DNA of 64,000 bases from Nocardia sp. BSTN01 (GCF_015354405.1 NZ_JADKYP010000017.1:62001-126000); one strand, 5' to 3'; counted from the stretch's first letter, positions 7,461 to 16,144 are shown. The notes: a model not told the origin generated them from the sequence alone. Made by a program: numbers and translations.

Positions 7461-8537
7461 TTGACCACGACATGGCCGGTGCGCGCCTGCACTCGTTCCG
7501 GGCGCGAACGCGAGGCACTGATCCAGGCCGCGAAGATGGCAGGGGCCGCCGTCGCGGCCTGGGCCGTCGCCCGCGCGACGATTCCGGCGCCGCAGTCGTT
7601 CATGGCCCCCTACGCGGCGGTCTTCCTGATGACGACCACGGTGTACCGCTCGCTCACCGGCGCCGCGCAGCAGACCTGCGCACTGCTGGCCGGATTGACG
7701 GTCGCCTACCTCACCACGCTCGTCTTCCCGCAGCCGATGCTCACACTCGGTGTCGCGGTGTTCGTGGGAATGATCGTGGGGCAATGGCATCGGTTCGGCA
7801 CCAGCGGCATCTGGACCGGGGTGACCGCGCTGCTGATGGTCTGTTACGGCACCGCGCAGAATCTGACCTATCTGGCGTATTGGATGGCCGAAATCCTGTT
7901 GGGGTCGGCCATCGGAGTCGCGGTGAACATGATCGTGCTTCCGCCCATGCATCTGCGACGCACCCGCGAGGCCGTCGACACCCTCGCCGGAGAACTGCGC
8001 GAACTGCTGACCTGGATCGCCGCGGGCCTGACCGAGCACGTCGATCCCCGCACCGCGGCGCAATGGCCGCATCAGGCGCGGCTGCTCGATGCGACGGTGC
8101 GGCGCGCCGACGAGGCGCTCGGACAGGGCCGCGAGAGCCTGCGCTGGAATCCGCGCTGGCTGGTCCGCCGCCGCCGCGACTGGCATCCGGCGGTCTCCGA
8201 ATCCCCGTTCCGGGCGCTGAGCGAGGTGTCCGAACAGGTCAAGCGATTGACCGAGGCAGTGGCCACCGGCGCCGAATACGACGAATTCGGCGAGTTGTTC
8301 GCACCCCGGCTCGCTCACCTGGTCGCCGTACTGGCCGACGCCGTCGCCTGTCTCGACGCCACTCACGCCCATCCCGCGCGATTGGACGCCTACCTCGACG
8401 AACTGCGCACGGCGCATGCCGATACGGCGGCGGCCGTGCGGGATCTGTCCGAGCGGCACATCCCCGGCCACGCCCAGCAGGCCGCGCTGCTCGCGGTGGT
8501 CCGCTCGACGTACGCACTCGATGCCGGGACCGAGTGA
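7461..8537 (+). CDS. FUSC family membrane protein
   Basis: A 358-aa protein. Residues 20-160 hold five or six closely spaced transmembrane helices of the fusaric-acid-resistance (FUSC/ArAE) type, beginning AAKMAGAAVAAWAVA and including a conserved PYAAVFLMTTTVYRSL segment. The remaining 200 residues are a soluble, helical cytoplasmic domain. The family exports aromatic acids or is of unknown function in actinobacteria. The start is TTG at 7461; no ATG or GTG lies before the first membrane helix, and the ribosome site is weak. It is the first gene after a SigB-type promoter and is followed by the SRPBCC and phytoene-desaturase-like genes on the same strand. Confidence 0.85.
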   Translation: MTTTWPVRACTRSGREREALIQAAKMAGAAVAAWAVARATIPAPQSFMAPYAAVFLMTTTVYRSLTGAAQQTCALLAGLTVAYLTTLVFPQPMLTLGVAVFVGMIVGQWHRFGTSGIWTGVTALLMVCYGTAQNLTYLAYWMAEILLGSAIGVAVNMIVLPPMHLRRTREAVDTLAGELRELLTWIAAGLTEHVDPRTAAQWPHQARLLDATVRRADEALGQGRESLRWNPRWLVRRRRDWHPAVSESPFRALSEVSEQVKRLTEAVATGAEYDEFGELFAPRLAHLVAVLADAVACLDATHAHPARLDAYLDELRTAHADTAAAVRDLSERHIPGHAQQAALLAVVRSTYALDAGTE

Positions 8538-8606
8538 TCCGTGTACGAGCGCGCGGTGCGGGTATGGCGTCAGCGTTGCCCACCGAGACCATGAGGAGGT
8601 CGCAGC

Positions 8607-9068
8607 ATGACAACAGTCACCGAATCGGTCGATGTGCACGTACCGGTGACCACCGCCTACAACCAGTGGACCCAGTTCGAATCGTTCCCGCAGTTCATGC
8701 AGGGCGTCGAGCGGGTCGAGCAGCGCGACGACACGCACACCCACTGGACGGTGCACGTCGCCGGCGCGACACGCGAATTCGACGCGAAGATCACCGAACA
8801 GCACCCCGACGAGCGGGTGTCGTGGACCTCGGAGGCCGGCCCCCGGCATGCCGGAGTGATCACCTTCCATCGGCTCGACGAGGACACCACGCGCGTGACC
8901 GCGCAGATGGACATCGATCCCGACGGGTTCGTGGAGAACGTCGCCGACAAGCTCGGCATACTCGATCGTCGCGTCAAGGGTGACCTCGAGCGTTTCCGCG
9001 ACTTCATCGAATCGCGCCGGCAGGAATCCGGCGCGTGGCGCGGGGACGTCGACCGGCCCCGGCCGTAG
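8607..9068 (+). CDS. SRPBCC (cyclase/dehydrase) family protein
   Basis: A 153-aa START-like (Bet v1/polyketide cyclase) protein of the group often annotated cyclase/dehydrase. It begins with VTESVDVHVPVTTAYNQWT, has the FPQFMQGVERVEQ segment and a central RVSWTS strand, and ends in a long helix (LERFRDFIESRR). Such proteins bind hydrophobic ligands in a deep cavity; membrane-lipid or redox-cofactor roles have been proposed but not proven. ATG at 8607 with AGGAGG 7 nt upstream. It lies 69 nt after FUSC and 3 nt before the FAD oxidoreductase, so it is presumably co-transcribed and under the same stress promoter. Confidence 0.88.
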   Translation: MTTVTESVDVHVPVTTAYNQWTQFESFPQFMQGVERVEQRDDTHTHWTVHVAGATREFDAKITEQHPDERVSWTSEAGPRHAGVITFHRLDEDTTRVTAQMDIDPDGFVENVADKLGILDRRVKGDLERFRDFIESRRQESGAWRGDVDRPRP

Positions 9069-9071
9069 CGG

Positions 9072-10712
9072 ATGCCCGTGACCTCGCCCACGCCCGGCGG
9101 TTCGGCGCCGCTCGATGCCGAGCCCGTCGACGCCGTGATCATCGGCGGCGGGCACAACGGCCTGGTGAGCGCCGCGCTGCTCGCCGATCGCGGCTGGGAT
9201 GTGGTGGTGCTGGAAGCCCAGGACACCGCCGGGGGCGCCGTGCGCAGCGCCGAACTGGTGCCCGGTTACCGGATGGATCTGTTCAGCGCGTTCTATCCGA
9301 TGGCCGGCGCCTCGCCGGCGCTGCGCGACCTCGGTCTGGAAGATCACGGATTGCGGTGGAGCCGAGCGCCCATCGTCTACGGCCACCCCCGCTGTCCCGA
9401 GGACACGGATGCCGCCGTCGTACATCCGGACGCCGAGACCACGGCCGAGGCGCTGGCTCGGCGCGACAGCCGCGACGGCCGCGCCTGGATGCGGCTGGTC
9501 GAGCAGTGGCGGCAGGTGCGCGACCACCTGCTCGGGTCGTTCCTCGGCCCGTTCCCGCCCGTGCGCGGCGCGGCCGGACTGTGGCGTGACCTCGGATCCG
9601 CCGACCTGTTCCGGTACCTGCGGTTCCTGATGCTGCCGGTCGGGCGGATGGTCGACGAACTGTTCCACGACGAAGCCGCCAAATTGCTGATCATGGGCAA
9701 CGCGATGCATGCCGATGTGCCGGTGGACGCCCCCGGCAGCGGCGTCTACGGCTATCTGCTGACCATGCTGGCCCAGGAGGGCGGATTCCCGGTTCCGGTG
9801 GGCGGAGCCGGGGCGCTGAGCGCGGCCCTGGTGCGCCGCGCCGAATCGGCGGGGGCGCGGGTGCACTGCGGCCAGCCGGTGGACCGCGTCGTCATTCGCA
9901 ACGGGCGCGCCGACGGCGTGATCACGGCCGCGGGTCAGCTGGTGCGGGCGCGCAAGGCGGTCATCGCCGATATCGACGCGCCGACGCTCTACACCCGGCT
10001 GCTCGCCGACGCCGAACTGCCGCAGCTGCTGCGCGCGGATCTGGCACGATTCAGCTGGGACGCTCCCACGGTCAAGGTGAATTACGCGCTCTCCGAACCG
10101 ATTCCGTGGCGGTCGAAGCAGCTGCGCGAGGCAGGCACGGTGCATCTGGGCGCCGACCGGGCGGGGCTGGCGCGGTGGACCACCGATATCGGCACCGGCG
10201 TGGTGCCGCACACGCCGTTCATGCTGTTCGGTCAGATGACCACGGCCGATCCCAGCCGGTCGGCGCCCGGCACCGAGTCGGCATGGGCGTACACCCATCT
10301 GCCGCGCGGGGTCACCGACGACGCCGCGGCCGACCTGCTGGCCGAACGGGTCGACGCCGTTCTCGAAGCCCACGCACCCGGCTTCGGCAGCCGGATTCAC
10401 GCGCGAATCGTGCAGCGGCCCAGCGATCTGCACAGCGCCGACGGCAATCTCGTCGGCGGCGCGGTCAACGGCGGCACCTCCCAGCTGCACCAGCAGTTGG
10501 TGTTCCGGCCGGTCCCGGGACTGGGCCGGCCCGAAACCGTGGTGCCGGGACTGTATCTGGGCTCGGCCTCGGCACATCCGGGCGGCGGCGTGCACGGCAC
10601 CTGCGGCGCCAACGCCGCTCGCGCCGCGCTGGCCGACTCCCGCCCGACCGGATGGCCGCGGCGAAAGTTGTTGGCCCGCTTGCACACCGCGCTCTACGAC
10701 ATCGGCCGCTGA
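9072..10712 (+). CDS. FAD-dependent phytoene desaturase-like oxidoreductase
   Basis: A 546-aa flavoprotein of the phytoene desaturase/carotenoid isomerase (CrtI-like) superfamily. The Rossmann dinucleotide motif IIGGGHNGLVSA lies near residue 20, followed by a Glu ending beta-2 (VVLEAQDTAGG). A C-terminal FAD-contact segment reads GGGVHGTCGANAARAAL. It should be a cytoplasmic or membrane-associated oxidoreductase/isomerase. No geranylgeranyl-PP or phytoene synthase lies nearby, so carotenoid synthesis is not implied. ATG at 9072, 3 nt after the SRPBCC stop. In this stress context an oxidative or isoprenoid-quinone substrate is plausible but unproven. Confidence 0.9.
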   Translation: MPVTSPTPGGSAPLDAEPVDAVIIGGGHNGLVSAALLADRGWDVVVLEAQDTAGGAVRSAELVPGYRMDLFSAFYPMAGASPALRDLGLEDHGLRWSRAPIVYGHPRCPEDTDAAVVHPDAETTAEALARRDSRDGRAWMRLVEQWRQVRDHLLGSFLGPFPPVRGAAGLWRDLGSADLFRYLRFLMLPVGRMVDELFHDEAAKLLIMGNAMHADVPVDAPGSGVYGYLLTMLAQEGGFPVPVGGAGALSAALVRRAESAGARVHCGQPVDRVVIRNGRADGVITAAGQLVRARKAVIADIDAPTLYTRLLADAELPQLLRADLARFSWDAPTVKVNYALSEPIPWRSKQLREAGTVHLGADRAGLARWTTDIGTGVVPHTPFMLFGQMTTADPSRSAPGTESAWAYTHLPRGVTDDAAADLLAERVDAVLEAHAPGFGSRIHARIVQRPSDLHSADGNLVGGAVNGGTSQLHQQLVFRPVPGLGRPETVVPGLYLGSASAHPGGGVHGTCGANAARAALADSRPTGWPRRKLLARLHTALYDIGR

Positions 10713-10729
10713 CCGGACGGACACAGCTC

Positions 10730-11195
10730 ATGGATCTGTCGATCACCTTCGTCGGCAATGCGCTCGCTGCCGGGCCGCTACGCCCCGGCCTGGACCTGGC
10801 GCATGCTGCCGCCGGTGATGGGGACGATGTACGAATTCGGCCCCGTGGACGGGCCGGTGCACCAGCGGCGCTACGTCTCCGGCGACACCCTGCTGGTGCA
10901 GGAACTCGACCAGATTCCGCGGCGATTCGACGATATCGACGCCGGAGTCCTGCATCTGGGCGGAACCCGCCTGCCCGCCGGGCCGCGACTGCCCTTCGGC
11001 CTCACCGTCACGATGGACGGCGCACAGGGCGCCGGGCTGGTGGACCTGCTGCGGCTGCCGCGCGCGGTGCCGGTGCACTACGACGACTACACCGTCTTCG
11101 CGTCCCCGCTCGCGGAATTCCGCGACCGGATGCGACAGCGCGGATGGGCCGATCGCGTCGTGGAGATCCCGCGCGGCGACACCGTGGTGCTGTGA
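10730..11195 (+). pseudogene. Internally deleted UlaG-like MBL-fold hydrolase
   Basis: The ATG at 10730 starts MDLSITFVGNA, the first beta-strand of a UlaG-type metallo-beta-lactamase. From about 10765 the homology jumps, in another frame, to the second half of the same family: RYAP..WRMLPPVMGTM, YVSGDTLLV, DIDAGVLHLGGT, VHYDDYTVFASPL and a normal C-terminus. About 100 residues are gone, including the HxHxDH zinc motif, while the later Asp (SGDT) and His (VHYDDY) ligands remain. A 145-aa C-terminal fragment could still be translated from ATG 10758 but could not be a zinc hydrolase. Intact relatives are about 250 aa. I read this as one deletion that also shifted the frame; a sequencing error cannot explain the missing segment. 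Confidence 0.82.
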
Positions 11196-11268
11196 GCGCC
11201 GGCGGCACGTGTACGACGCGCCGCGCTGGGCATCCGGGCTGCAAATACCCGGCGAACAGGAGCACATC

Positions 11269-11793
11269 ATGAGATCACCGCATCGTCTGCTGGCCGTCAC
11301 CGCCGCCGCGGTCGGCCTCGGGCTCGGCGCGACCGCGGTCGGCACGGCTCAACCGGCCGCGCTGTCGGCGCAGGACAGCGATTTTCTCGTCGCCGTCCAC
11401 CAGGGGAACCTGACCGAAATGCTGTCCGGCGCGGGCGCGGCGGCCATGGGCACCTGTCAGCAGGTGCGCGATCTCGGCCCCGTTCTCGTGACCGACCACG
11501 CGCGGCTCGAGGCGATGGGCGCCGCGGTCGCGATCCCGAACGGCGTGGCCCTGCCGTTGATGCCGACCGCCGAGCAGTCGCAGCAGATGCGCGAGACGGC
11601 GATGAAGACCGGCCGCGATTACGACCTGGCCTGGCTGCACATGCAGGAGGGTTTCCACGTCCAGACACTGCAGGCGGGCGCCACCGAGACCGCGCAGGGC
11701 AGCAGCCCGCAGGTCACGGCGCTGGCACAGAACGCCGCGCCCGTGGTCCAGCACCATCTGGACATGATTCGCGACGCCTTGGCGGTGTGCTGA
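11269..11793 (+). CDS. Secreted DUF4142 protein
   Basis: A 174-aa protein with a Sec signal peptide (basic start MRSPHR, hydrophobic 9-25, cleavage probably after a VGTAQP region). It is followed by a helical DUF4142 domain (ferritin-like four-helix architecture) containing DSDFLVAVHQGNLTE, VLVTDHARLE and a C-terminal VVQHHLDMIRDAL. DUF4142 proteins are exported, of unknown function, and common in stress or envelope regulons. ATG at 11269 with AGGAG 5 nt upstream; the longer open frame from 11209 would lack a proper signal. Its stop overlaps the start of the following SRPBCC gene (TGATG), so the pair is co-translated. Confidence 0.88.
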   Translation: MRSPHRLLAVTAAAVGLGLGATAVGTAQPAALSAQDSDFLVAVHQGNLTEMLSGAGAAAMGTCQQVRDLGPVLVTDHARLEAMGAAVAIPNGVALPLMPTAEQSQQMRETAMKTGRDYDLAWLHMQEGFHVQTLQAGATETAQGSSPQVTALAQNAAPVVQHHLDMIRDALAVC

Positions 11794-12308
11794 TGGGCGA
11801 GGTCACGATGGGAGTTCCCGGTTCGGCCGAGCAGGTGTTCGCCGTGCTGTCCGACGGCTGGTCCTACGGCCACTGGGTGGTCGGATCCACCCACATGCGC
11901 GACGTGGACCAGGACTGGCCGCGGATCGGCTCCCGGATTCATCACAGCGTCGGCGCCTGGCCGCTGATGGCTCAGCAGGCCACTCGGGTGGTGGCCGTCG
12001 ATCCGCCGAACAGCATCGAACTGGAGGCGGAGTTGTGGCCGTTGGGGGTGGCGTGGATCCGGCTGGAGATGACGCCGATCGACGCCGACACCACCGAGGT
12101 GAGCATGAGCGAGGAAGTGATCCGCGGACCGGGCCGGTTCATCCCCGACGTGGTGCAGACCATGGCTCTCAAACCCCGCAACAAGCAATCGCTCGCGCGG
12201 CTCTGTGACCTGGTGGCCTCACATTACGTCGACACCCGCAAGCCGTACACCCGCCGGCCCGGGACCCTCGCGCCCGGAACCTTCGAGCCCGACCGCCCCG
12301 AGCCGTAG
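11793..12308 (+). CDS. SRPBCC family protein
   Basis: A 171-aa START/polyketide-cyclase-like protein. N-terminal strand VTMGVPGSAEQVFAVL, then GWSYGHWVVGSTHMRDVD, WPRIGSRIHHSVGAWP and a C-terminal helix with ALKPRNKQSLARLCDLV. The ATG at 11793 overlaps the DUF4142 stop by one base; a GTG at 11787 in the same frame is an alternative. A proline-rich, positively charged tail of about 20 residues follows the domain. Lipid or ketone ligand binding is the family expectation; no catalytic residue can be named. It converges on the epimerase gene with 10 nt between stops. Confidence 0.85.
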   Translation: MGEVTMGVPGSAEQVFAVLSDGWSYGHWVVGSTHMRDVDQDWPRIGSRIHHSVGAWPLMAQQATRVVAVDPPNSIELEAELWPLGVAWIRLEMTPIDADTTEVSMSEEVIRGPGRFIPDVVQTMALKPRNKQSLARLCDLVASHYVDTRKPYTRRPGTLAPGTFEPDRPEP

Positions 12309-12318
12309 TCACCGGCAT

Positions 12319-13383
12319 TCATCCCGGCCGATGGTCCGGCCGTTGATCCTGGTGTGTCGGGCGGCCCGGGCGACACCGCATCGGATCGGGATTCAGCGGC
12401 GGGCTGCCGCCGGAGGCGTGCTCGCGCAAACCGGCGGCAAGCTCGGCCGCCACATCGACCGCGGAATGCGTCGGCCGCCAGTCGAGTTCGCTCCGCGCCC
12501 GCTCTGCTCGCACCAGGCACGCGCGGTCGGCCAAGCCCAGCCACGCCGGATGTAAGGGCAACAGCCCCGTGCGCCAGCCGGCGAAGGCGGCGGCGGCCAG
12601 CAGCGGGCGAGGCACGGGAATTCGCATTCCCCCGAAGATCTCGGTCAGCAGCGGTGCGGTGAGCACGGGTTCGGCGGCCAGGTCGAAGGCGCCGGTGGCG
12701 CGCCGCACCAGGATGGCCCGGATCGCCGCGGCCACATCCTCGGCATGGACCAGCTGCAGGCGAAGCCGGGGCCACAGCGGTACCGGCAACCACGGCCGGG
12801 TGATCGGCGAGCGCGGCAGCCAGGGCCCGAGCAGCCAATCGCCGAGTTCCGCGGCCGCGTCGGATTGGGCGATCCCGCACGGCCGGATCCGGGCGAGACC
12901 GACGGCCGGTCGTTCGGCGGTGAAGGCGTCCAGCCGTCGTTCCAGTTCCGCCTTGTCCCGGCTGTAGACGCCGCCCGGCACGCCGCCGCGCGGTTGACGC
13001 TCGTCGACGCGGGTCCAGCGCGGCGCCGGAGAATAGGCGGCCACCGACGACGCGACGGTCAGATGCGTGACGCGGCTGTCGGCCACCGCGCCGAGCACGT
13101 GGTCGGTGCCGATCCGGTTGGTCCGTTCCAGCGGCGGGTCGGTGCGGCGCGGATGCACCGCCCAGGCCAGGTGCACCACCGCGTCCATCCCCTCGAAGGC
13201 CGCCGCCAGTATGGGGCGGGCCGCCGGGTCGCCGATATCGCACGCGACCCATCGCGCCCGCGAATACGGTTCCCGGCCTGCGGGCGGCGGGCGCCGGGCG
13301 ATCGCGACGATGTCGGCATCGGGCAGGGCTCGCAGCAGCGCCGTGCCGACGTTGCCGCTCGCGCCCGTGATCGCGATACGCAT
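12319..13383 (-). CDS. NAD-dependent epimerase/dehydratase (extended SDR)
   Basis: A 354-aa atypical/extended SDR. The motif TGASGNVGTALLRAL opens the Rossmann fold at residue 6, DAVVHLAWAV marks strand 4, SSVAAYSP carries the catalytic Ser, and YSRDKAELER the Tyr-x3-Lys pair. ATG at 13383; the frame is open further upstream but would enter the neighbouring ligase gene. It lies 13 nt downstream of the GCS2 ligase, so they form an operon. It is a paralogue of the protein at 25385-26464, with which it shares the same sequence landmarks from end to end and a proline-rich tail. The nucleotide-sugar or other substrate is unknown. Confidence 0.88.
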   Translation of the reverse strand: MRIAITGASGNVGTALLRALPDADIVAIARRPPPAGREPYSRARWVACDIGDPAARPILAAAFEGMDAVVHLAWAVHPRRTDPPLERTNRIGTDHVLGAVADSRVTHLTVASSVAAYSPAPRWTRVDERQPRGGVPGGVYSRDKAELERRLDAFTAERPAVGLARIRPCGIAQSDAAAELGDWLLGPWLPRSPITRPWLPVPLWPRLRLQLVHAEDVAAAIRAILVRRATGAFDLAAEPVLTAPLLTEIFGGMRIPVPRPLLAAAAFAGWRTGLLPLHPAWLGLADRACLVRAERARSELDWRPTHSAVDVAAELAAGLREHASGGSPPLNPDPMRCRPGRPTHQDQRPDHRPG

Positions 13384-13396
13384 CCGCGCCCCTCCC

Positions 13397-14503
13397 CTAC
13401 AGCGAACAGCCGTCCGCGGTCGCCTCGGCCAGTTCGTCCACCACATCCGCGACCGCTTCGCGCCGGTGCAACGCGGCCGACTGCCGCCGGGCCCCGTTGC
13501 CGCGGGCCGTCACCGCGTCGATCGTCTCGGTCACGAACTGCTCCTCCCCCAGTTCTCGCAGCGCCGGGGTGACGTGATCGACGAGCCGGGCCAGCCGGAT
13601 CCGGGCCGGTTCCACTCGGCCGTCCAGCGGATCGACGCCGTCGCCGTCGAGTCCTTCGCGCGCGGATTTCCAATAGGCGGCGCGCAGCGTCGCGGCCGGC
13701 ACCGCGGGCGCGCGCCGGCCGCGGCGCACCTCCGCGCGGCCGACCACGGCCGCGGCACGAACCAGGGTCGCCAGCAAGGCCGATTCCTCCGCCGTCACGG
13801 GAACGTCGCTGATGCGGATTTCCAGCGTCGGAAAGTGCGTGGAGCGGCGGATATCCCAATAGACCATGCCGGTGTCGAGGATGCTGCCGCAGGTCAGCAT
13901 CATGTCGACGGCGGCGTCGTAGTCGGCGCAGGACTGGAAATACGGTGGCGGGCCGGCACTGGGCCAGCGCCGCCACATCACGTTGCGCCAACTGGCGTAG
14001 CCGGTGTCGGTGCCGCGATAGACCGCGGAATTGGCTGTGAGCGAAAGGAATACCGGCAGCCAGGGCCGTAGATGATTACTGATCTGCACCGCGGTCTCCG
14101 GATCGTCCACCGAGACGTGGACATGGCAGCCGCACAGTCCCTGCTCGTGCGCGAGCATGCCGAAATGTTTCTCGATGCGGCGATAGCGCGGCGTATCGGT
14201 GACCGGATAGGCGTCGGGCACGGTCGGCGGCACTCCGGTGGCGAGCAGTCGGGCGCTGTTGTCGGCCGCGGCGCGCACCACGGCGGCGCGCAACTGCCGC
14301 AGCTCCCGCAGCAGATCGGCCGCGCGCGTATGCACGGAACTGCTGGTTTCCACCTGACAGCTGGTCAGCTCCAACTGCAGATCGATCCCGGCGTCGCACG
14401 CCGACCGCGCGACCTCGCGGTTATTCGGGACCGGCGCTCCGGAAACCGGATCGACCAGCAGGAATTCCTCCTCGACCCCGAACGTCACATCGGCGGCATC
14501 CAT
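13397..14503 (-). CDS. Carboxylate-amine ligase, GCS2 / YbdK family
   Basis: A 368-aa glutamate-cysteine-ligase-2 family protein. It begins TFGVEEEFLLVDP (the GVEEE motif of YbdK and EgtA-like enzymes), has QLELTSCQVE near residue 45, GCHVHVSVDD (metal/ATP-binding His pair), and LEIRISDVPVT near residue 230. The family ligates a carboxylate (glutamate) to an amine such as cysteine with ATP. YbdK itself has weak gamma-glutamylcysteine ligase activity, and the true product here is not known. ATG at 14503. A SigB-like promoter 36 nt upstream shares a divergent spacer with the Rv2629-like gene, suggesting stress induction of a thiol or peptide product. Confidence 0.88.
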   Translation of the reverse strand: MDAADVTFGVEEEFLLVDPVSGAPVPNNREVARSACDAGIDLQLELTSCQVETSSSVHTRAADLLRELRQLRAAVVRAAADNSARLLATGVPPTVPDAYPVTDTPRYRRIEKHFGMLAHEQGLCGCHVHVSVDDPETAVQISNHLRPWLPVFLSLTANSAVYRGTDTGYASWRNVMWRRWPSAGPPPYFQSCADYDAAVDMMLTCGSILDTGMVYWDIRRSTHFPTLEIRISDVPVTAEESALLATLVRAAAVVGRAEVRRGRRAPAVPAATLRAAYWKSAREGLDGDGVDPLDGRVEPARIRLARLVDHVTPALRELGEEQFVTETIDAVTARGNGARRQSAALHRREAVADVVDELAEATADGCSL

Positions 14504-14538
14504 CGGCTCACCCGCCCGGCACAGTCCATGGCTCGGTG

Positions 14539-14563
14539 ATGCCCGGCGGCCGGAACGGCAAAC
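14539..14563 (-). promoter_or_regulatory. SigB/SigF-like promoter, GCS2 ligase operon
   Basis: On the minus strand GTTT-N15-GGGCAT, one mismatch from the GGGTAT -10. It ends 35 nt before the ligase ATG. It lies back to back with the plus-strand promoter at 14585-14608. Confidence 0.5.
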
Positions 14564-14584
14564 GCATTCGGCGCGCGGATCGAG

Positions 14585-14608
14585 GTTTCACTCGCCGGGT
14601 GCGGGTAG
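14585..14608 (+). promoter_or_regulatory. SigB/SigF-type promoter, Rv2629-like gene
   Basis: GTTT-N14-GGGTAG on the plus strand. The -10 box ends only 9 nt before the GTG at 14618, so the transcript would be leaderless or nearly so. Confidence 0.66.
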
Positions 14609-14617
14609 CCGCCGCAT

Positions 14618-15688
14618 GTGACCATTTCAGGACTACGCGAGTTGACCGAGCATCCGGGACCTTTCGCCTCGGTCTACATCGAGACCGTCAGCGATACCGA
14701 GGACGCCGCACACCAGCAACGACTGCGCAGTCGTGCCGTGCGGGAGGCCCTGGACGAGGACGGCGCGGACAACGCCGTCCTCGACGCTGTCGAGCGAGGA
14801 CTGTCCGATCCGCCGCCGGGGCGTGCGGGACAGGCCGTCATCGCCGATGCCGACGGCGTCCTGCTCACCGAGGCGCTGGCGGAACCGCCCGCTCGCACCA
14901 CTGTCCGGCTCTCGTCGATGCCTTATCTGCTGCCGTTGCTGCAGTTGCGCTCGCCGGCCCTGGCCCACGTGGTCGCGGTGGTCGATGATCGCGGTGCCGA
15001 TCTGTACACGGTCGACGGCGACGGTCACCGCACCGATCGCCGGACCGAGGGCGCGCAGCATCCGGTGCACAAGGCGCACGGGGGTGGGTGGGCGCATCGC
15101 TCGATGCAGAGCCGGGTCGAGGAGACGGTGCGCCGGACCATCGATGCCACCGCGGAGGAGGTGGTGCGCCTGGCCGACGACGCCGACGCGGGCCTGATCG
15201 TGGTGGCCGGTGAGATCAGCGCGCGCACCGCACTGGTCGGCGCGCTGGCCTCGCATCACCGCCGGGTCGTGCAGATCGACGGCTTCACCCGGCAGGCGAG
15301 CGACGACCGGGCCGACCTCGACCGGCGGGTCGGTGAGGTGCTGCGGGACCGGGCCCGGACCCGAGTTCGCCACGTGCTCGACGGATTCGAGCAACGCCGC
15401 GCGCACGAACTCGCCGTACAGGGCCTGCCCGGTGTCGTCGCGGCGCTCACCGAACGCAATGTCGAGACCCTGCTGATCGACCCCGCCGTCATCGGCGACC
15501 GGGCCGTGCACGGGGGGCAGGATCCGACCGCGGTGCAGGTGCCGGATCTGCCCTCCGGCACCGGCGTCGTACGCCGCGCCGACGAGGCGCTGCCGCTGGC
15601 CGCGCTCGCCTCGGGAGCCGACATCGTGACCATCGATCGGGATCCGGCTCCGACCGACGGTGTCGCCGCCCTGCTCCGGCACCGCTGA
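14618..15688 (+). CDS. Rv2629-like bacterial archaeo-eukaryotic release-factor (baeRF family 2) protein
   Basis: A 356-aa protein resembling M. tuberculosis Rv2629 along its length. It shows EHPGPFASVYIET near the start, a central GADLYTVDGDG strand, HPVHKAHGGGWAHRSMQSRVEETV (the domain-2 region where eRF1-like proteins carry the hydrolysing loop), an LIVVAGEISARTALV segment, and a C-terminal RRADEALPLAALASGADIV of the eL30-like domain. Such baeRF proteins are suggested to act on stalled ribosomes or peptidyl-tRNA. Rv2629 belongs to the hypoxia (DosR) regulon. Start is GTG at 14618, 9 nt after a SigB-type -10, with no Shine-Dalgarno, implying leaderless translation. It is followed by a 68-aa gene. 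Confidence 0.82.
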   Translation: MTISGLRELTEHPGPFASVYIETVSDTEDAAHQQRLRSRAVREALDEDGADNAVLDAVERGLSDPPPGRAGQAVIADADGVLLTEALAEPPARTTVRLSSMPYLLPLLQLRSPALAHVVAVVDDRGADLYTVDGDGHRTDRRTEGAQHPVHKAHGGGWAHRSMQSRVEETVRRTIDATAEEVVRLADDADAGLIVVAGEISARTALVGALASHHRRVVQIDGFTRQASDDRADLDRRVGEVLRDRARTRVRHVLDGFEQRRAHELAVQGLPGVVAALTERNVETLLIDPAVIGDRAVHGGQDPTAVQVPDLPSGTGVVRRADEALPLAALASGADIVTIDRDPAPTDGVAALLRHR

Positions 15689-15709
15689 TCCGCGAAAGGA
15701 GAGAGAACG

Positions 15710-15916
15710 ATGGACCGAGGAAACACCAAACACGGTGCGCGCGAAGACGATCAATTACGGCACGAACTCCAGGGCACCCTGCGCGGTAACCGCTCCAGCC
15801 GCGCCGAGGAGTGGCGGGATCCCGAACCACCCGCCGATGACGACCCGCAGCTGACACCCCCGCGAACCACGACGCCGGAGGGGGCGGAACACGACCGGAC
15901 CGGCGAGGTCGACTGA
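15710..15916 (+). CDS. Small acidic hypothetical protein
   Basis: A 68-aa, highly charged, probably disordered protein. It begins MDRGNTKHGAREDDQLRHEL and contains RAEEWRDPEPP, a pattern I recognise from small actinobacterial proteins of unknown function that sit next to DUF2795 or stress genes. Strong ribosome site AAAGGAGAG 7 nt before the ATG; 21 nt downstream of the Rv2629-like gene, hence the same operon and SigB-type promoter. No membrane segment and no cysteine. Function is unknown. Confidence 0.75.
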   Translation: MDRGNTKHGAREDDQLRHELQGTLRGNRSSRAEEWRDPEPPADDDPQLTPPRTTTPEGAEHDRTGEVD

Positions 15917-15944
15917 TCGCATCCCCTCTCGCGAATCGGCGCCG

Positions 15945-15968
15945 GTTACGGTCGCGCGGGCGGGGTAT
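15945..15968 (+). promoter_or_regulatory. Orphan SigB/SigF-like promoter
   Basis: GTTA-N14-GGGTAT on the plus strand, but no convincing plus-strand gene follows in the next 600 bases. It may drive an untranslated RNA running antisense to the 82-aa and DUF6480 genes, or be a chance match. The 228 bases between 15917 and 16144 otherwise hold no gene I can support. Confidence 0.38.
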
Positions 15969-16144
15969 CTCTCCTGTACCGAGAACGATTCGACGTAGCG
16001 CCCTATTCGTCAACGGCGACGGATACCCGCAATTCGGTCCCGCACAACGGAGTGCGCCGGTGCGAGGCCTACGACGAATCGTCTCTCCGGACGGGGCGGT
16101 AGTTCCAGCTCGACCGGCCGACTGCCGCGCGGCCGGCATCGGCT

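Noticed and set aside
7314-10724. 1136-codon open frame on the minus strand
   Set aside because: Antisense to FUSC, SRPBCC and the FAD oxidoreductase, all of which have clear motifs; the reverse product is low-complexity.
10737-11195. A normal short MBL-fold gene
   Set aside because: The zinc-binding half is missing and the frame changes at the junction, so a pseudogene is the better reading.
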